From DAOVRL01 sp964459805 (GTDB taxonomy: Bacteria > Planctomycetota > Phycisphaerae > Sedimentisphaerales > Anaerobacaceae): DNA of 22,720 nt. Below, piece by piece: positions 6,345 to 14,228 of the stretch. The DNA lies in assembly GCA_964459805.1 (NCBI GenBank), contig CAYWOD010000030.1:1-22720 (forward strand). Reading direction: 5' to 3'. Both the position numbers and the translations under genes were made by a program. Numbering within the stretch: the first letter of the stretch is position 1; each line of letters begins with the position of its first letter. The notes below the pieces were generated by a model that made no database searches, was not told the origin of the DNA, and was given only the letters and a program-made list of their open reading frames with translations.

Positions 6345-7415
6345 GTGAATAAGACAAACTCAAAACGCGCGTGGGGACTGCTCATAATGTTTTTTGCTGG
6401 CTTGCTTTGGAGTATGAACAATAATCCACCCACGGAGGGCCGTGTCCCGCGTCTAATAATTGTTGCATTGACAGCTATTGGAGGTGGGTTGTTTTGGTCC
6501 GGTAAATGCTGGCGGAAACGAGCAAGAGAGAAGTCTGATCTCCAGGGTGACAGAGGACCTCAGCCAGTTGCAGTGGTTTCTGAAAAAGCACCAACTGAAT
6601 CAGAAGAAGCGGAAACGCAGATTGGCACTCAAGGAGAATCAATCATGCAAAACTCCGATGACGAGAGAACTAATGTTCACCATGAGGAGGTTCAGCCGGT
6701 AATGGTTAGTGATGGGCAGCAGGTGGAGAGCAACTGTGTTGTTCAACAGACCGCCATTGAGCAAGTTGGCACACAAGAAAGTATGGAGGATTCATCATCT
6801 ATGGCTGTTCCACACGCTGCCTCCGTACCAGAATGTGCGGCTGTTGGACAATCCGATACGGCAGACCATGTTCAAGGCGACAAGGTCGAATGTGGGGTCG
6901 CGGCCAAAGACCAGCAGAACGAGATAGATGCCAAAGAAGAGTACAAATGGCTTGCTCTCACGGTTCTTGTTATGATTCTCATCATAGCAATCGCTGTGAG
7001 ATTCGGGTCCTCATCCCCCATCAAAGATACACGAGCTTCTGTATGGAAGCGGGATTTGTCAACGCCCTGCAGCAGACTTGAAGGCTGTTGGATGCGTGGT
7101 AGTCAGACTCTGCACTATTTCGTAGACAATTCACTAGAAACAGGAACATTCTCTTTGTCGGGTACCGCTACCAAGCTCGACCAAAGAGTACAGTTCAAAA
7201 TCCTCTCTGAAGAGCGTTCTGGGAAGAAACTGTTGGTAAGGGAATACTGGAGCCTTGATGGATCGCACAATTGGGTTGAGGTTGAATACACCATCAGCAA
7301 AGATGGCAAATCCCTGGCCAAAGAATACAGACAGTGGGACGGCAAGGGATGGCTCGATGTGTACAGTTACGATGAGAAATCCACTAAGGCATTTGAGGAA
7401 GGATTTGATATATAG
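6345..7415 (+). CDS. Membrane protein of unknown function with acidic linker and extracytoplasmic-type C-terminal domain
   Basis: No recognised family. The 356-residue protein begins at a GTG with AAGG eight bases upstream. Two hydrophobic segments lie at about 11-26 and 37-52, then a basic KCWRKRAREK. A long acidic, glutamine-rich linker (about 75-198) follows, then a strong membrane segment at about 202-220 (WLALTVLVMILIIAIAV). The C-terminal ~120 residues are rich in alternating hydrophobic/polar stretches with W and Y (LEGCWMRGSQTLHYF, REYWSLDGSHNWVEVEY, KEYRQWDGKGWLDVYSY), suggesting a beta-rich lipocalin-like fold. It lies among accessory genes. No enzymatic motif is seen. Confidence 0.6.
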   Translation: MNKTNSKRAWGLLIMFFAGLLWSMNNNPPTEGRVPRLIIVALTAIGGGLFWSGKCWRKRAREKSDLQGDRGPQPVAVVSEKAPTESEEAETQIGTQGESIMQNSDDERTNVHHEEVQPVMVSDGQQVESNCVVQQTAIEQVGTQESMEDSSSMAVPHAASVPECAAVGQSDTADHVQGDKVECGVAAKDQQNEIDAKEEYKWLALTVLVMILIIAIAVRFGSSSPIKDTRASVWKRDLSTPCSRLEGCWMRGSQTLHYFVDNSLETGTFSLSGTATKLDQRVQFKILSEERSGKKLLVREYWSLDGSHNWVEVEYTISKDGKSLAKEYRQWDGKGWLDVYSYDEKSTKAFEEGFDI

Positions 7416-7635
7416 CGCAAGCAGCGTTTTGTGCCTGAGCCACAAGACTAAGAAATTACCGGCAGATAATTGTCACGCGCGTGCGTATAACGAGAGGTGG
7501 TGGTGAATGAGCATTCCACCATAACCTTCCCTGACTCCTTAAATGCCCCCGGCCTATTAGAGTGGCTGATTTTTCGATCCTATCAGGACCCTCCAGTGGC
7601 TCCGTTTTCAATGGTACTCACCACCCAAACTAATC

Positions 7636-7851
7636 TTAGAGTGGTCTGGTGTGGCCTTTCTTCATCATCAGGTCTCCGAATTCGGTCCACTTCAGGTGCC
7701 GTGTTTTCCTTCCTTTGTCGTATTTCGGAGACCATTCAATAGATTGTTCGGAAAACCGAAGAGTTCCGGCTACTCCAGATCGGTTTTCTAGCTTCAACGC
7801 CACTATTCGTTCCGGAGGAATATAGATTGATAATGTTATTGGCTTCGCCAT
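7636..7851 (-). CDS. Small conserved-looking protein, member 1 of a tandem paralogous pair
   Basis: A 71-residue protein begins at the ATG at 7851 (MAKPITLSIYIPPERI), chosen because GGGGG precedes it at normal spacing; an upstream ATG at 7875 would add eight residues. The second half reads AGTLRFSEQSIEW, then KGRKTRHLKWTEFGDLMMKK. The same pattern occurs in its upstream neighbour (GELCVRKGSIEW ... KRYSLNWDEFSKHMKK). No membrane segment or cysteine pair is present. It is basic and may bind nucleic acid or a partner protein; function unknown. Confidence 0.55.
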   Translation of the reverse strand: MAKPITLSIYIPPERIVALKLENRSGVAGTLRFSEQSIEWSPKYDKGRKTRHLKWTEFGDLMMKKGHTRPL

Positions 7852-7909
7852 ATTGCCCCCTTTTTGTCGATTCATACGGATAGGAGTATATCGGGACCGT
7901 GGGAGTGTG

Positions 7910-8134
7910 TCACTGTGTGTTTTTCTTGTTCTTCTTTTTCTTCATGTGTTTACTGAATTCATCCCAGTTCAATGAGTATCTTTTTTCGCTGGCTTTGTGT
8001 CTCTCGACCCATTCGATGCTTCCCTTCCGCACGCAAAGTTCCCCCAGTTTCTTTCCATCTTCTGATACCTGAAATATGGTTGGTGCCTTTCCCTGGTCCC
8101 TTGTAGGTAACGTGCATTGAGTTTTGTAACTCAT
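7910..8134 (-). CDS. Small conserved-looking protein, member 2 of a tandem paralogous pair
   Basis: A 74-residue protein with a strong ribosome site (AAAGGAG, then ATATT, then ATG). The shared core with its downstream neighbour is G-x-L ... SIEW ... K-x-x-R-x-L-x-W-x-EF-x-x-x-M-x-K. The C-terminus is a lysine-rich tail (MKKKKNKKNTQ). The gene pair is separated by 58 bases, on the opposite strand to the preceding accessory genes and unrelated to the DUF362 gene upstream. Function unknown; paralogy suggests gene duplication and divergence. Confidence 0.65.
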   Translation of the reverse strand: MSYKTQCTLPTRDQGKAPTIFQVSEDGKKLGELCVRKGSIEWVERHKASEKRYSLNWDEFSKHMKKKKNKKNTQ

Positions 8135-8164
8135 AATATGTCTCCTTTAAGCGTGGTAATAAGT

Positions 8165-8170
8165 AGTATA
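8165..8170 (-). promoter_or_regulatory. Possible -10 box for the small paralogous pair
   Basis: TATACT on the minus strand lies about 30 bases before the ATG at 8134, in a very AT-rich stretch. No convincing -35 box was found at 16-18 bases. Confidence 0.25.
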
Positions 8171-8356
8171 TTTTTACTTTATCCTTATTCTACTATCGGT
8201 TATATCTGCTTGCTTCTTTTGCATGTTAAGTAGAGGGAGGTCTATTGGGGGAACCCACTTTCTGGGCCTGAATCCTTCAGAACCCTATGCTGGATATCGG
8301 ACTGTGTCGTTTTTTCTGGGACGAAACCGAGAGGGCCAGAGCATAAAAGAGAACCT

Positions 8357-8377
8357 AAAAGGGTCGGGGAGCCTTTT
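8357..8377 (-). terminator. Possible terminator after the DUF362 gene
   Basis: AAAAGG and CCTTTT form a 6-bp stem around a 9-base GC-rich loop, about 50 bases past the DUF362 stop. On the minus strand the T residues are part of the stem, and a further T-rich stretch follows. Weak but suitably placed. Confidence 0.35.
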
Positions 8378-8425
8378 GCGGGGTTTTTGGTCCGTGGTCT
8401 GCCTGCCGAGTCAGTGCGAATCAGC

Positions 8426-9526
8426 TTAGGTACTGAGCTGGCCGGGGCGGTAGTCTGCGAAGAGTTGGCCCCAGGGGGTGTTTTGCAGCCAGTTATTGGC
8501 GATTTTTCTGCCTTTGAGCCGATACCATATTTTGTCGTGGTAAATCGCCGATGCGAAAATGAAGGAATATACCAACGGCGTGTGAAACATCAGCTTCTGG
8601 AGCCATCGCATCGGTCCGAACCAGAACAGCTTGCCCACGGATGAGGCAGCGTTGTCGCCGGTGACGAATCCCCAGTTTTGGTTTTCGACATCGACGTCGC
8701 CGAGGATTTCGATCTCGCTGAATCGGCCGGTGCCCAGCCCTCGCTCATGGGCCAATCGGATGAACTTGTGATCCATCGGCTCAAAACCCATCATTTTTGC
8801 ACATACGGCGTCGATGGCCACGCAATCGTCGGAGGCCAGGAGGATATTCTTGGTCACGGGAACCATTGTTCTGGGTCCTGCCCCATTGCCGGCCGTTGTG
8901 CCGTCGGTCACTACGAAAATCCCTTTGTGGATTTCCTTTTGAATGGCGAGCAAATCTACGAGTGCTTCGTTGATTTTTGAGTGGCAGTAATGGCGTTTAT
9001 TGTCCAGCAGGCCGCCGAGGGCGTTCTTCATAGCACCTGTAATATTCGTGTAGATGTGGCACTTGACGGTCGGCAGATGAACAACATTCTTGCCGTGGAA
9101 ATAGTCCGGTATGTAAATGCCTTTCGGGAAGATTTCATCGAGCACAATCATCCTTGCTTTGGACTCGTACCGCTGCCACTTCATATCTGACGGCTTGAAG
9201 TTGTACTTAATAGGCACGCCATAGTGCTCACAGACGGGCCTTTGCTTATTGAGTATCTCGCCTGTTTCGGCGCTTGTAACCACCGTCTCATTCTCAACGC
9301 AGACCAGGTCCTTGAATCCGGCCTTGTGCAGACCGAGTATCGCACCCTCGAGCTGCCATGGGGTGGTATTGGCGCTGGGGTACATCAGGTGCCACGACAG
9401 GTTGTTCTTTAGGATGGTGGTTGCAGTGGTATCCAGCGTGTTCCGGACGCCAGCCAGCTCCATAACTGCCGCCACGTCCTGCAGGACGGTTTGCGGCGTT
9501 GTCTTTATGACGGCGACTTTGCCCAT
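8426..9526 (-). CDS. DUF362 domain-containing protein
   Basis: A 366-residue protein of the DUF362 family, whose biochemical role is not established. Family segments are visible: KNNLSWHLMYPSANT near residue 40, VVHLPTVKCHIYTNITGAMKN at mid-protein, CHSKINEALVDLLA, and VTDGTTAGNGAGP followed by LLASDDCVAIDAVCAKMMG. No ferredoxin CxxCxxC cluster, which some members carry, is present. The start was set at the ATG at 9526, because AGGAG lies 6 bases before it; a longer frame from 9556 has no such site. It lies 99 bases after the methyltransferase gene and has its own candidate promoter. Confidence 0.85.
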   Translation of the reverse strand: MGKVAVIKTTPQTVLQDVAAVMELAGVRNTLDTTATTILKNNLSWHLMYPSANTTPWQLEGAILGLHKAGFKDLVCVENETVVTSAETGEILNKQRPVCEHYGVPIKYNFKPSDMKWQRYESKARMIVLDEIFPKGIYIPDYFHGKNVVHLPTVKCHIYTNITGAMKNALGGLLDNKRHYCHSKINEALVDLLAIQKEIHKGIFVVTDGTTAGNGAGPRTMVPVTKNILLASDDCVAIDAVCAKMMGFEPMDHKFIRLAHERGLGTGRFSEIEILGDVDVENQNWGFVTGDNAASSVGKLFWFGPMRWLQKLMFHTPLVYSFIFASAIYHDKIWYRLKGRKIANNWLQNTPWGQLFADYRPGQLST

Positions 9527-9579
9527 AAACTTACTCCTGTCATTACTACAGAACAAACACTCGATTGTTCATCGGTGAT

Positions 9580-9608
9580 AAAATACGCCATCGATGTGCT
9601 GCTGTCAA
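9580..9608 (-). promoter_or_regulatory. Candidate promoter for the DUF362 gene
   Basis: A perfect TTGACA (9608-9603) is followed after 17 bases by TATTTT (9585-9580), four of six matches to TATAAT. It lies between the methyltransferase stop and the DUF362 start. Confidence 0.5.
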
Positions 9609-9625
9609 TAGAGTTGCGGGGCGTA

Positions 9626-10402
9626 TTACTCGGGCCGGCGTTTCTCCGCGATGCAGAACATGTGGGTTGATTCGAAGGACGCGGCGTCGAGATTTTGCAG
9701 CCGGGCGAGGGCCTTGCTCACCGGCTTGAGCCATCTGAAAAAGTACCTTATATTGCCGATGAGGCGGCCGAAAAACCCTGCGCCGTCAAAATCGAGCACG
9801 CTAAAGCCTGCCTCTGCCAGCAGGTCGCCGAGCTTGCGGCGGCTAAAGTGCTCGTGCCAGCGCTTCTCCGCCGAGACATCTCCCACAAGGCCGTCCGGAT
9901 TTGATACATATCGGCGCTCATATTCTTCTCGTGAATGGCCGAGGCAATAGTACCACCGATGCAATCTTGGAAAGCGAAACTTGAGATTTCCCATATCGAG
10001 GAATGAGAACAGGTGCCGGCCCGGGACCGTAACAATCAGCCTTCCTTGGTCCTTGAGTACTCGGCTTAGCTCCATCAGAAGCTCATTTTGCCTGCTGACG
10101 TGTTCAAGCACGTCCAGGATGGTTATCGAATCGAACGTGGCGTCATCAAACGGTAGGGGGGCTGCATCTTGGATATTTGTGATCTCCAGGTCCGGGAAGC
10201 GGCGTTGTCCCTGCTCGACCGCCTTGCTTGAGACGTCCACGCCCACCAATCGGCCGATTTGCTTGTCCTTGAGTGTGCTGAGGAACTGCGCGTCGTAACA
10301 GCCAAAGTCCAGATGGGCGTCGGTTCGGCGGGGTACGCATTCCCACGCGAAACCCCAGCGGTTATGTCCGTACGGATTGGCCGAGCTTATTTTGGTGTGC
10401 AT
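9626..10402 (-). CDS. Class I SAM-dependent methyltransferase
   Basis: A 258-residue protein with the Rossmann-like methyltransferase core. Motif I is LDFGCYDAQFL (31-41), the acidic end of the next strand is GVDVSSKAV (54-62), then LPFDDATFDSITILDVLEHV (83-102), followed by LSRVLKDQGRLIVTVPG. This is the Methyltransf_11 pattern, frequent in glycan and lipid modification loci. The C-terminal ~100 residues are family-variable. It begins 9 bases after the DUF2723 gene, so the two are co-transcribed. The acceptor is unknown; a sugar or lipid-linked glycan fits the context. Confidence 0.85.
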   Translation of the reverse strand: MHTKISSANPYGHNRWGFAWECVPRRTDAHLDFGCYDAQFLSTLKDKQIGRLVGVDVSSKAVEQGQRRFPDLEITNIQDAAPLPFDDATFDSITILDVLEHVSRQNELLMELSRVLKDQGRLIVTVPGRHLFSFLDMGNLKFRFPRLHRWYYCLGHSREEYERRYVSNPDGLVGDVSAEKRWHEHFSRRKLGDLLAEAGFSVLDFDGAGFFGRLIGNIRYFFRWLKPVSKALARLQNLDAASFESTHMFCIAEKRRPE

Positions 10403-10411
10403 AGATAGTCT

Positions 10412-11941
10412 TTACTCTGTTGCTTTTGGGACGGCACGGTAGATGACGCCGAGATGTTCGAACTCGCATCGCTGTCGTATGATGTCCGGGCAATATCCTT
10501 CGAGCGGAGAAATTACGTAAACTGCTCTCTCGGCTAAGAGTTTGTCAACGGTGTGCTCATTGAGCTGCGGCGCGCCGACACTTTCTCCGATGTCGGATAT
10601 GATCTTGACGTCAGCTCGCTTTTCCTTGACCTCCTGCGCGTACAACAGTGGCGGCGCCGTCGTGGTGTCGGCGAAGATTACCGCGTTCGGCCTGACGATA
10701 TCCAGCGCCTCGTTTGCAAATCGCTCGGCTCCCCGGTAGCCGGTCCTCCAGGGCCTCAAGAAATATGTATAATACTCGCGGTAGGGGATTTCTCTGGTGC
10801 GTCCGCTGGAGATTTCCAACCACTTTGCGACCTTCGGGGCGGCTATGTAGGCGGGCACAGTGAGCAGACAAAGCGCCACTATGACCAAGCCCAGATTACT
10901 GCGGCTATTACGGCTGAGAACTCTGTGGGTTCCGGCGGCAATCAGAACCGAAACGATGCAGTAGAAGGGGATAAAGAATGCGTAGCGATCAACGATGCCG
11001 TATCGAAAAGCGAAGAGCAGGAATAACACCAAAAGCGCCAGTATAATCCTTGCGAACCACCGCTTCGGCGAGAGCCTGTGCAAGGCCGATATGCCGACAA
11101 AGGCGAGCAGCACATTCGGCGTTGGGAAGTTGAGAGTCATCCACATCAGATTCTCTTTTACTATCGACATGGACAGGGAGATATTCAGAACATCGGCTTT
11201 GTAGCGATTACCAAAGGCGGCCGAGGCCATAGTGGACCAGAAATCGCCTCGCTGGAGAATATCTTTTACGATTAGATACTCAAAAGGCAGCGCCCCAAGA
11301 GCCCACAACAGAGCCATCACCACGATCTGCTTGCTTTTGATTTGCCTTTTGACCGCCAGCACTACAACAAGGACGAGGTAACAGATAAAAGGAATAGAAG
11401 CGAGCATGTGATTGGCTATTGCAAGGCCGTTTACAAAGGCCAGCGCGTACAGCAGGTTCAGCCGCCCGGTTTTGGCGTATTGCAGGAGGGCTATCAGTTC
11501 GAGGAAAAGCAGGGCCATACTAAGGTTGTAGGTTTCCGGGATGGCTGCGTGCCGCCAGAAGGTATGCGAGAGAGCGAGTGACAAGGCTCCAACCAGGGCG
11601 GGCAGTGTGCTTTTGAGCCATAACCGCAGGAGCAGGAACAGATTCGCAACGGCAAGGGCTGATATGAGCGCGGTGGTCAGGTTGACGCGGTAGGCGAATT
11701 CTCCGAGCGGTATGTATTTGGCGGCGATGGCGATTATGTAGAAAAGCGGATGTGACAGCGCCAGTCCGAGGCGCCCGGCAATATCATTGTGCCATACGCG
11801 GTACTGAATCACGCCGCTGTCCTGCCAGACGGGTCCCGGTGCGCAGCTTGCCACGTAGAGCACAGCCGCGGCTACAAGAACGGCGATGTAGCCGGCCCTG
11901 ATATTGTCGGATGTCATAGGACTGCTGCCGGTTTTGACCAT
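10412..11941 (-). CDS. DUF2723-type multi-pass membrane protein, probable glycosyltransferase of the C fold
   Basis: A 509-residue integral membrane protein with roughly ten or more hydrophobic segments and a C-terminal soluble part (about 390-509). The N-terminal region has the DUF2723 layout: WQDSGVIQYRVWHN in the first external loop, LSHPLFYIIA, FAYRVNLTTALISALAV, LALSHTFWRHAAIPETYN. Eukaryotic TMEM260, of the same family, is a protein O-mannosyltransferase, so a lipid-linked-sugar-dependent transferase role is plausible. It lies 39 bases downstream of a phosphomannose isomerase gene. The ATG at 11941 with GGAAA upstream is preferred over one eight codons later. Activity is inferred. Confidence 0.75.
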   Translation of the reverse strand: MVKTGSSPMTSDNIRAGYIAVLVAAAVLYVASCAPGPVWQDSGVIQYRVWHNDIAGRLGLALSHPLFYIIAIAAKYIPLGEFAYRVNLTTALISALAVANLFLLLRLWLKSTLPALVGALSLALSHTFWRHAAIPETYNLSMALLFLELIALLQYAKTGRLNLLYALAFVNGLAIANHMLASIPFICYLVLVVVLAVKRQIKSKQIVVMALLWALGALPFEYLIVKDILQRGDFWSTMASAAFGNRYKADVLNISLSMSIVKENLMWMTLNFPTPNVLLAFVGISALHRLSPKRWFARIILALLVLFLLFAFRYGIVDRYAFFIPFYCIVSVLIAAGTHRVLSRNSRSNLGLVIVALCLLTVPAYIAAPKVAKWLEISSGRTREIPYREYYTYFLRPWRTGYRGAERFANEALDIVRPNAVIFADTTTAPPLLYAQEVKEKRADVKIISDIGESVGAPQLNEHTVDKLLAERAVYVISPLEGYCPDIIRQRCEFEHLGVIYRAVPKATE

Positions 11942-11980
11942 CGGCTGTTTCCATTTATGATTCTAATAGTATGTTACAAG

Positions 11981-12928
11981 TCAAATAGTCACAATCAGGT
12001 ACTGCGTATCGGAGCCGAATCGTACTGCTCCCTCGTAAGCAGCGGGGACAAGCAAGGTATCACCCGCCGCAAATTCGACAAAATCTCCGTCAGCCTGCTC
12101 GATTGTTCCGAAGCCGGAGAGGGTTATCAGCGTTTTCATTCTGCCCGGCGAGAGAAGCAGCTCGCAGTCTTCGGCCTGGTGACCTTTGTCTATCTTGAAG
12201 TAGTCGCAATCGACCAGGCGGCCGACCGTTGTCACCGCAAGCTCATCACCGGAGGCGTCGAAGTGGATACTCTCCAGGGCCTCTTCGATGTGCAGCTCTC
12301 TGGGCTTGCCTGTATCGTCCACCCTGTTGAAGTCGAAGACGCGATAGGTGGTGTCCGAAGGCGTTTGAATCTCGGCTATCAAAAGGCCGGGCCCGATGCT
12401 GTGGGGGGTGCCTGCGGGCAGGAAATGGCACTGGCCGGGTTCGACTGGGATTTTCGCCAGCATCTCGGCGGTGCCGCCTTTGGCTATCGCTTGGGTGAAT
12501 TGCTCTTTGCTGATGCCTTTTTTCAATCCCTTATAAATAACCGCCCCGGGCTCGGCCGATATTACGTACCAGCACTCGGTTTTCGGTTCTCCTTTGCCCG
12601 TTCGCCGGCAGGTTTCCCGGTCGGGATGGACCTGCACGCTTAGAATATCCTGGGCGTCCAGAATCTTTATCAAAAGAGGGAAAGGCCCCGAGAAGTCTTC
12701 GTCACCGATTATTTCTTTGGGGTATTCTTCAATCGCCGAAGCGAGGGTCCGGCCCTCCAATTGGCCGTTTGCGATTACGGATTTGTTGCCCGCCAGATCG
12801 GCCAGTTCCCAGCTTTCACCGATCTTCTCGCCTGCGGGTATATCCTTATTAAAAACCTCTCGCAGCTTCTGCCCACCCCAAATTCGCTGTTTGAAAATCG
12901 GCTCGAACTTTAACGGATATACCTGCAT
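11981..12928 (-). CDS. manA: Type I mannose-6-phosphate isomerase
   Basis: Interconverts mannose-6-phosphate and fructose-6-phosphate in the cytoplasm, feeding GDP-mannose synthesis. The 315-residue length matches the short bacterial (Bacillus-type) class I enzymes. Zinc-site segments are visible: SVQVHPD (Q99, H101), KTECWY (E118) and LPAGTPHSIG (H176). The N-terminal IFKQRIWGG and GESWELAD are family signatures, and YRVFDFNR lies near the centre. The gene heads a minus-strand cluster with the DUF2723 protein and methyltransferase. A promoter places transcription start at or next to the ATG, so the mRNA may be leaderless. Confidence 0.92.
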   Translation of the reverse strand: MQVYPLKFEPIFKQRIWGGQKLREVFNKDIPAGEKIGESWELADLAGNKSVIANGQLEGRTLASAIEEYPKEIIGDEDFSGPFPLLIKILDAQDILSVQVHPDRETCRRTGKGEPKTECWYVISAEPGAVIYKGLKKGISKEQFTQAIAKGGTAEMLAKIPVEPGQCHFLPAGTPHSIGPGLLIAEIQTPSDTTYRVFDFNRVDDTGKPRELHIEEALESIHFDASGDELAVTTVGRLVDCDYFKIDKGHQAEDCELLLSPGRMKTLITLSGFGTIEQADGDFVEFAAGDTLLVPAAYEGAVRFGSDTQYLIVTI

Positions 12929-12934
12929 GGCGGT

Positions 12935-12963
12935 ATTATAGAGATGCGCAGGCAGCTTGTCTA
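12935..12963 (-). promoter_or_regulatory. Promoter of manA, apparently giving a leaderless transcript
   Basis: TAGACA (12963-12958, five of six matches) and a perfect TATAAT (12940-12935) are 17 bases apart on the minus strand. Only six bases separate TATAAT from the ATG, so transcription should begin at about the A of the start codon. No ribosome site precedes the ATG, which agrees with leaderless translation. Confidence 0.6.
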
Positions 12964-13083
12964 TTATTGATTATCCGCATTGGAGGGCCCTATTTTATCA
13001 GACTTATTGTGGACCGGTTTTCTTATCCTCGTCAGGGGGTATACGATGTTCCTTGGACATCCCAAATTACCCGGATTTTCTTC

Positions 13084-13112
13084 TTGACTATCTCCCTTCC
13101 ATTGGGTACAAT
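13084..13112 (+). promoter_or_regulatory. Promoter of the PEP-CTERM-like gene
   Basis: TTGACT (13084-13089) and TACAAT (13107-13112) each match the sigma-70 consensus at five of six positions and are separated by exactly 17 bases. Transcription would start at about 13119, leaving an untranslated leader of about 230 bases, long enough for RNA-level regulation. Confidence 0.6.
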
Positions 13113-13289
13113 CTGCATATAAGACATTAGATGTGCACGGAGGACGGGTGGGAAGTTTGCCCTTCTCATCAGACGTTCCTCAATATGAAGCGTAGTTGTT
13201 ACGGACTGATACGCGGACAAGTGCGTAGCCGCCAACGGCTCTGGAGACAAGAAAGGAAACGATTCTCGCAAGATCGACTTGGACTGAAC

Positions 13290-13308
13290 GTGATCCAGCG
13301 TGGATCAC
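13290..13308 (+). repeat. Perfect 7-5-7 inverted repeat in the leader
   Basis: GTGATCC (13290-13296) and GGATCAC (13302-13308) flank AGCGT. The dyad ends 39 bases before the ATG at 13348, downstream of the inferred transcription start. It could be a repressor operator or an RNA hairpin affecting translation. Confidence 0.5.
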
Positions 13309-13347
13309 TAAGTGTAATTCTTAACCTTTATTATGGAAGGAGCTAAA

Positions 13348-14166
13348 ATGAGTAAGCTCAAACTTTCCGCCGTGGTATTAGTGTTTCTAGGCACAATCAT
13401 TGTTGTGCCGACAGACTCTGTCAGAGGTGGCCCTGTTTACAACATCACAATTGATGGCAGTGATGCGATTTTTCTTGCAGGCCGCACTGACGTAACAATT
13501 CCTCCAGCTTCGGACCCCTGGGATACCGGGACATACCTGAGAAGGCATCTCTTGGCAACTCCCGAGGAGATCCAGGAGACTCTGCCGCCGATCATCCCCG
13601 TCTCCGGTGGAGACATTATACGAGCTCAGGATCCTGCTAAAGGAGGCGTGAACTTTTTCAACGAATTCGGCCCCGGGTCCATGGGGTGGTTTGGTCCGAG
13701 CGGGAACGGACTCGGTGACAGCAACCTGGACGCATTGGACGGCATTAGTGGCTACATAGGGCCACAAGGGCCCCTGGCCGGAGTATTTCTTGATGGGAGT
13801 ATTCCCAGTGGGTCGGCACCAACGACACTGGATTTCAGTCCTACTGGACTTGGACTCGATTTCTTGCAGCTCACCCCTTCGCTTGGGCAAGTATTCTACA
13901 TTGGTGATGGCGTGACCAGTTCCGGGGTTTTCCATAAGTTTATTGCCCCGCCAACTGCCACGCGACTGGCGCTCGGCATACCTGATGGTTTTTATTTTAG
14001 GGACCACCCCGGTGCGTATGATGATAACGACGGCAGTTACCGTGTCACCATAGCTATCAACGAGATACCCCCGGTCATACCGGCGCCTACAAGTTTGACG
14101 CTTGGAATGCTCGGCTTGCTTAGTGTCGGGGCGATGCGCAGGAAGCTGAACAAAAAGACGGCTTAG
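13348..14166 (+). CDS. PEP-CTERM-like secreted protein with a lectin-like domain
   Basis: A 272-residue exported protein. The start at 13348 is chosen because AAGGAG lies 5 bases before it. A signal peptide (KLKLSAVVLVFLGTIIVV) is followed by a mature region rich in G, P, D and S. ATRLALGIPDGFYF and GAYDDNDGSYRVTI near residues 210-238 resemble the PA-IL-like galactose-binding fold end (Y-D-D/N-x-G-S/F). The C-terminus (about 243-272) has VIPAP, a hydrophobic helix (LTLGMLGLLSVGAM) and a basic tail RRKLNKK, a variant of the PEP-CTERM sorting signal processed by exosortase. The variant IPAP replaces the usual VPEP. Probably linked to cell surface or extracellular polysaccharide. Confidence 0.75.
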   Translation: MSKLKLSAVVLVFLGTIIVVPTDSVRGGPVYNITIDGSDAIFLAGRTDVTIPPASDPWDTGTYLRRHLLATPEEIQETLPPIIPVSGGDIIRAQDPAKGGVNFFNEFGPGSMGWFGPSGNGLGDSNLDALDGISGYIGPQGPLAGVFLDGSIPSGSAPTTLDFSPTGLGLDFLQLTPSLGQVFYIGDGVTSSGVFHKFIAPPTATRLALGIPDGFYFRDHPGAYDDNDGSYRVTIAINEIPPVIPAPTSLTLGMLGLLSVGAMRRKLNKKTA

Positions 14167-14228
14167 TATAGTACATTACAATAGACGCAGGACGCTGTTA
14201 CTTCCAACCTGTATCTTCTCAGGCTGTT

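Larger units (their letters stand above)
12929..13347. other. Long intergenic region with divergent promoters and a leader
   Basis: These 419 bases hold the manA promoter (12935-12963, minus), a plus-strand promoter (13084-13112), a leader of about 230 bases, and an inverted repeat at 13290-13308. A 71-codon frame (13131-13346, plus) starts about 11 bases after the inferred transcription start and stops one base before the next gene's ATG. Another frame (13032-13271) is open on the opposite strand. Neither has a ribosome site or a recognisable protein, so they are not called as genes. Confidence 0.5.

Noticed and set aside
5008..7500. Integron gene-cassette array with attC sites
   Set aside because: Small genes, a TA pair and repeated gene ends suggested it, but no RYYYAAC/GTTRRRY core pairs flank the genes and no integrase is visible.
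8223..8429. Plus-strand frame of 68 codons
   Set aside because: No ribosome site, odd composition, and it overlaps the terminator-like hairpin and the end of the DUF362 gene.
11789..12643. Plus-strand frame of 284 codons
   Set aside because: Antisense across the DUF2723 gene start and manA; both real genes have clear family motifs and the long frame reflects codon bias.
13032..13271. Minus-strand frame of 79 codons between manA and the PEP-CTERM-like gene
   Set aside because: No ribosome site or family pattern, and it crosses a good plus-strand promoter.
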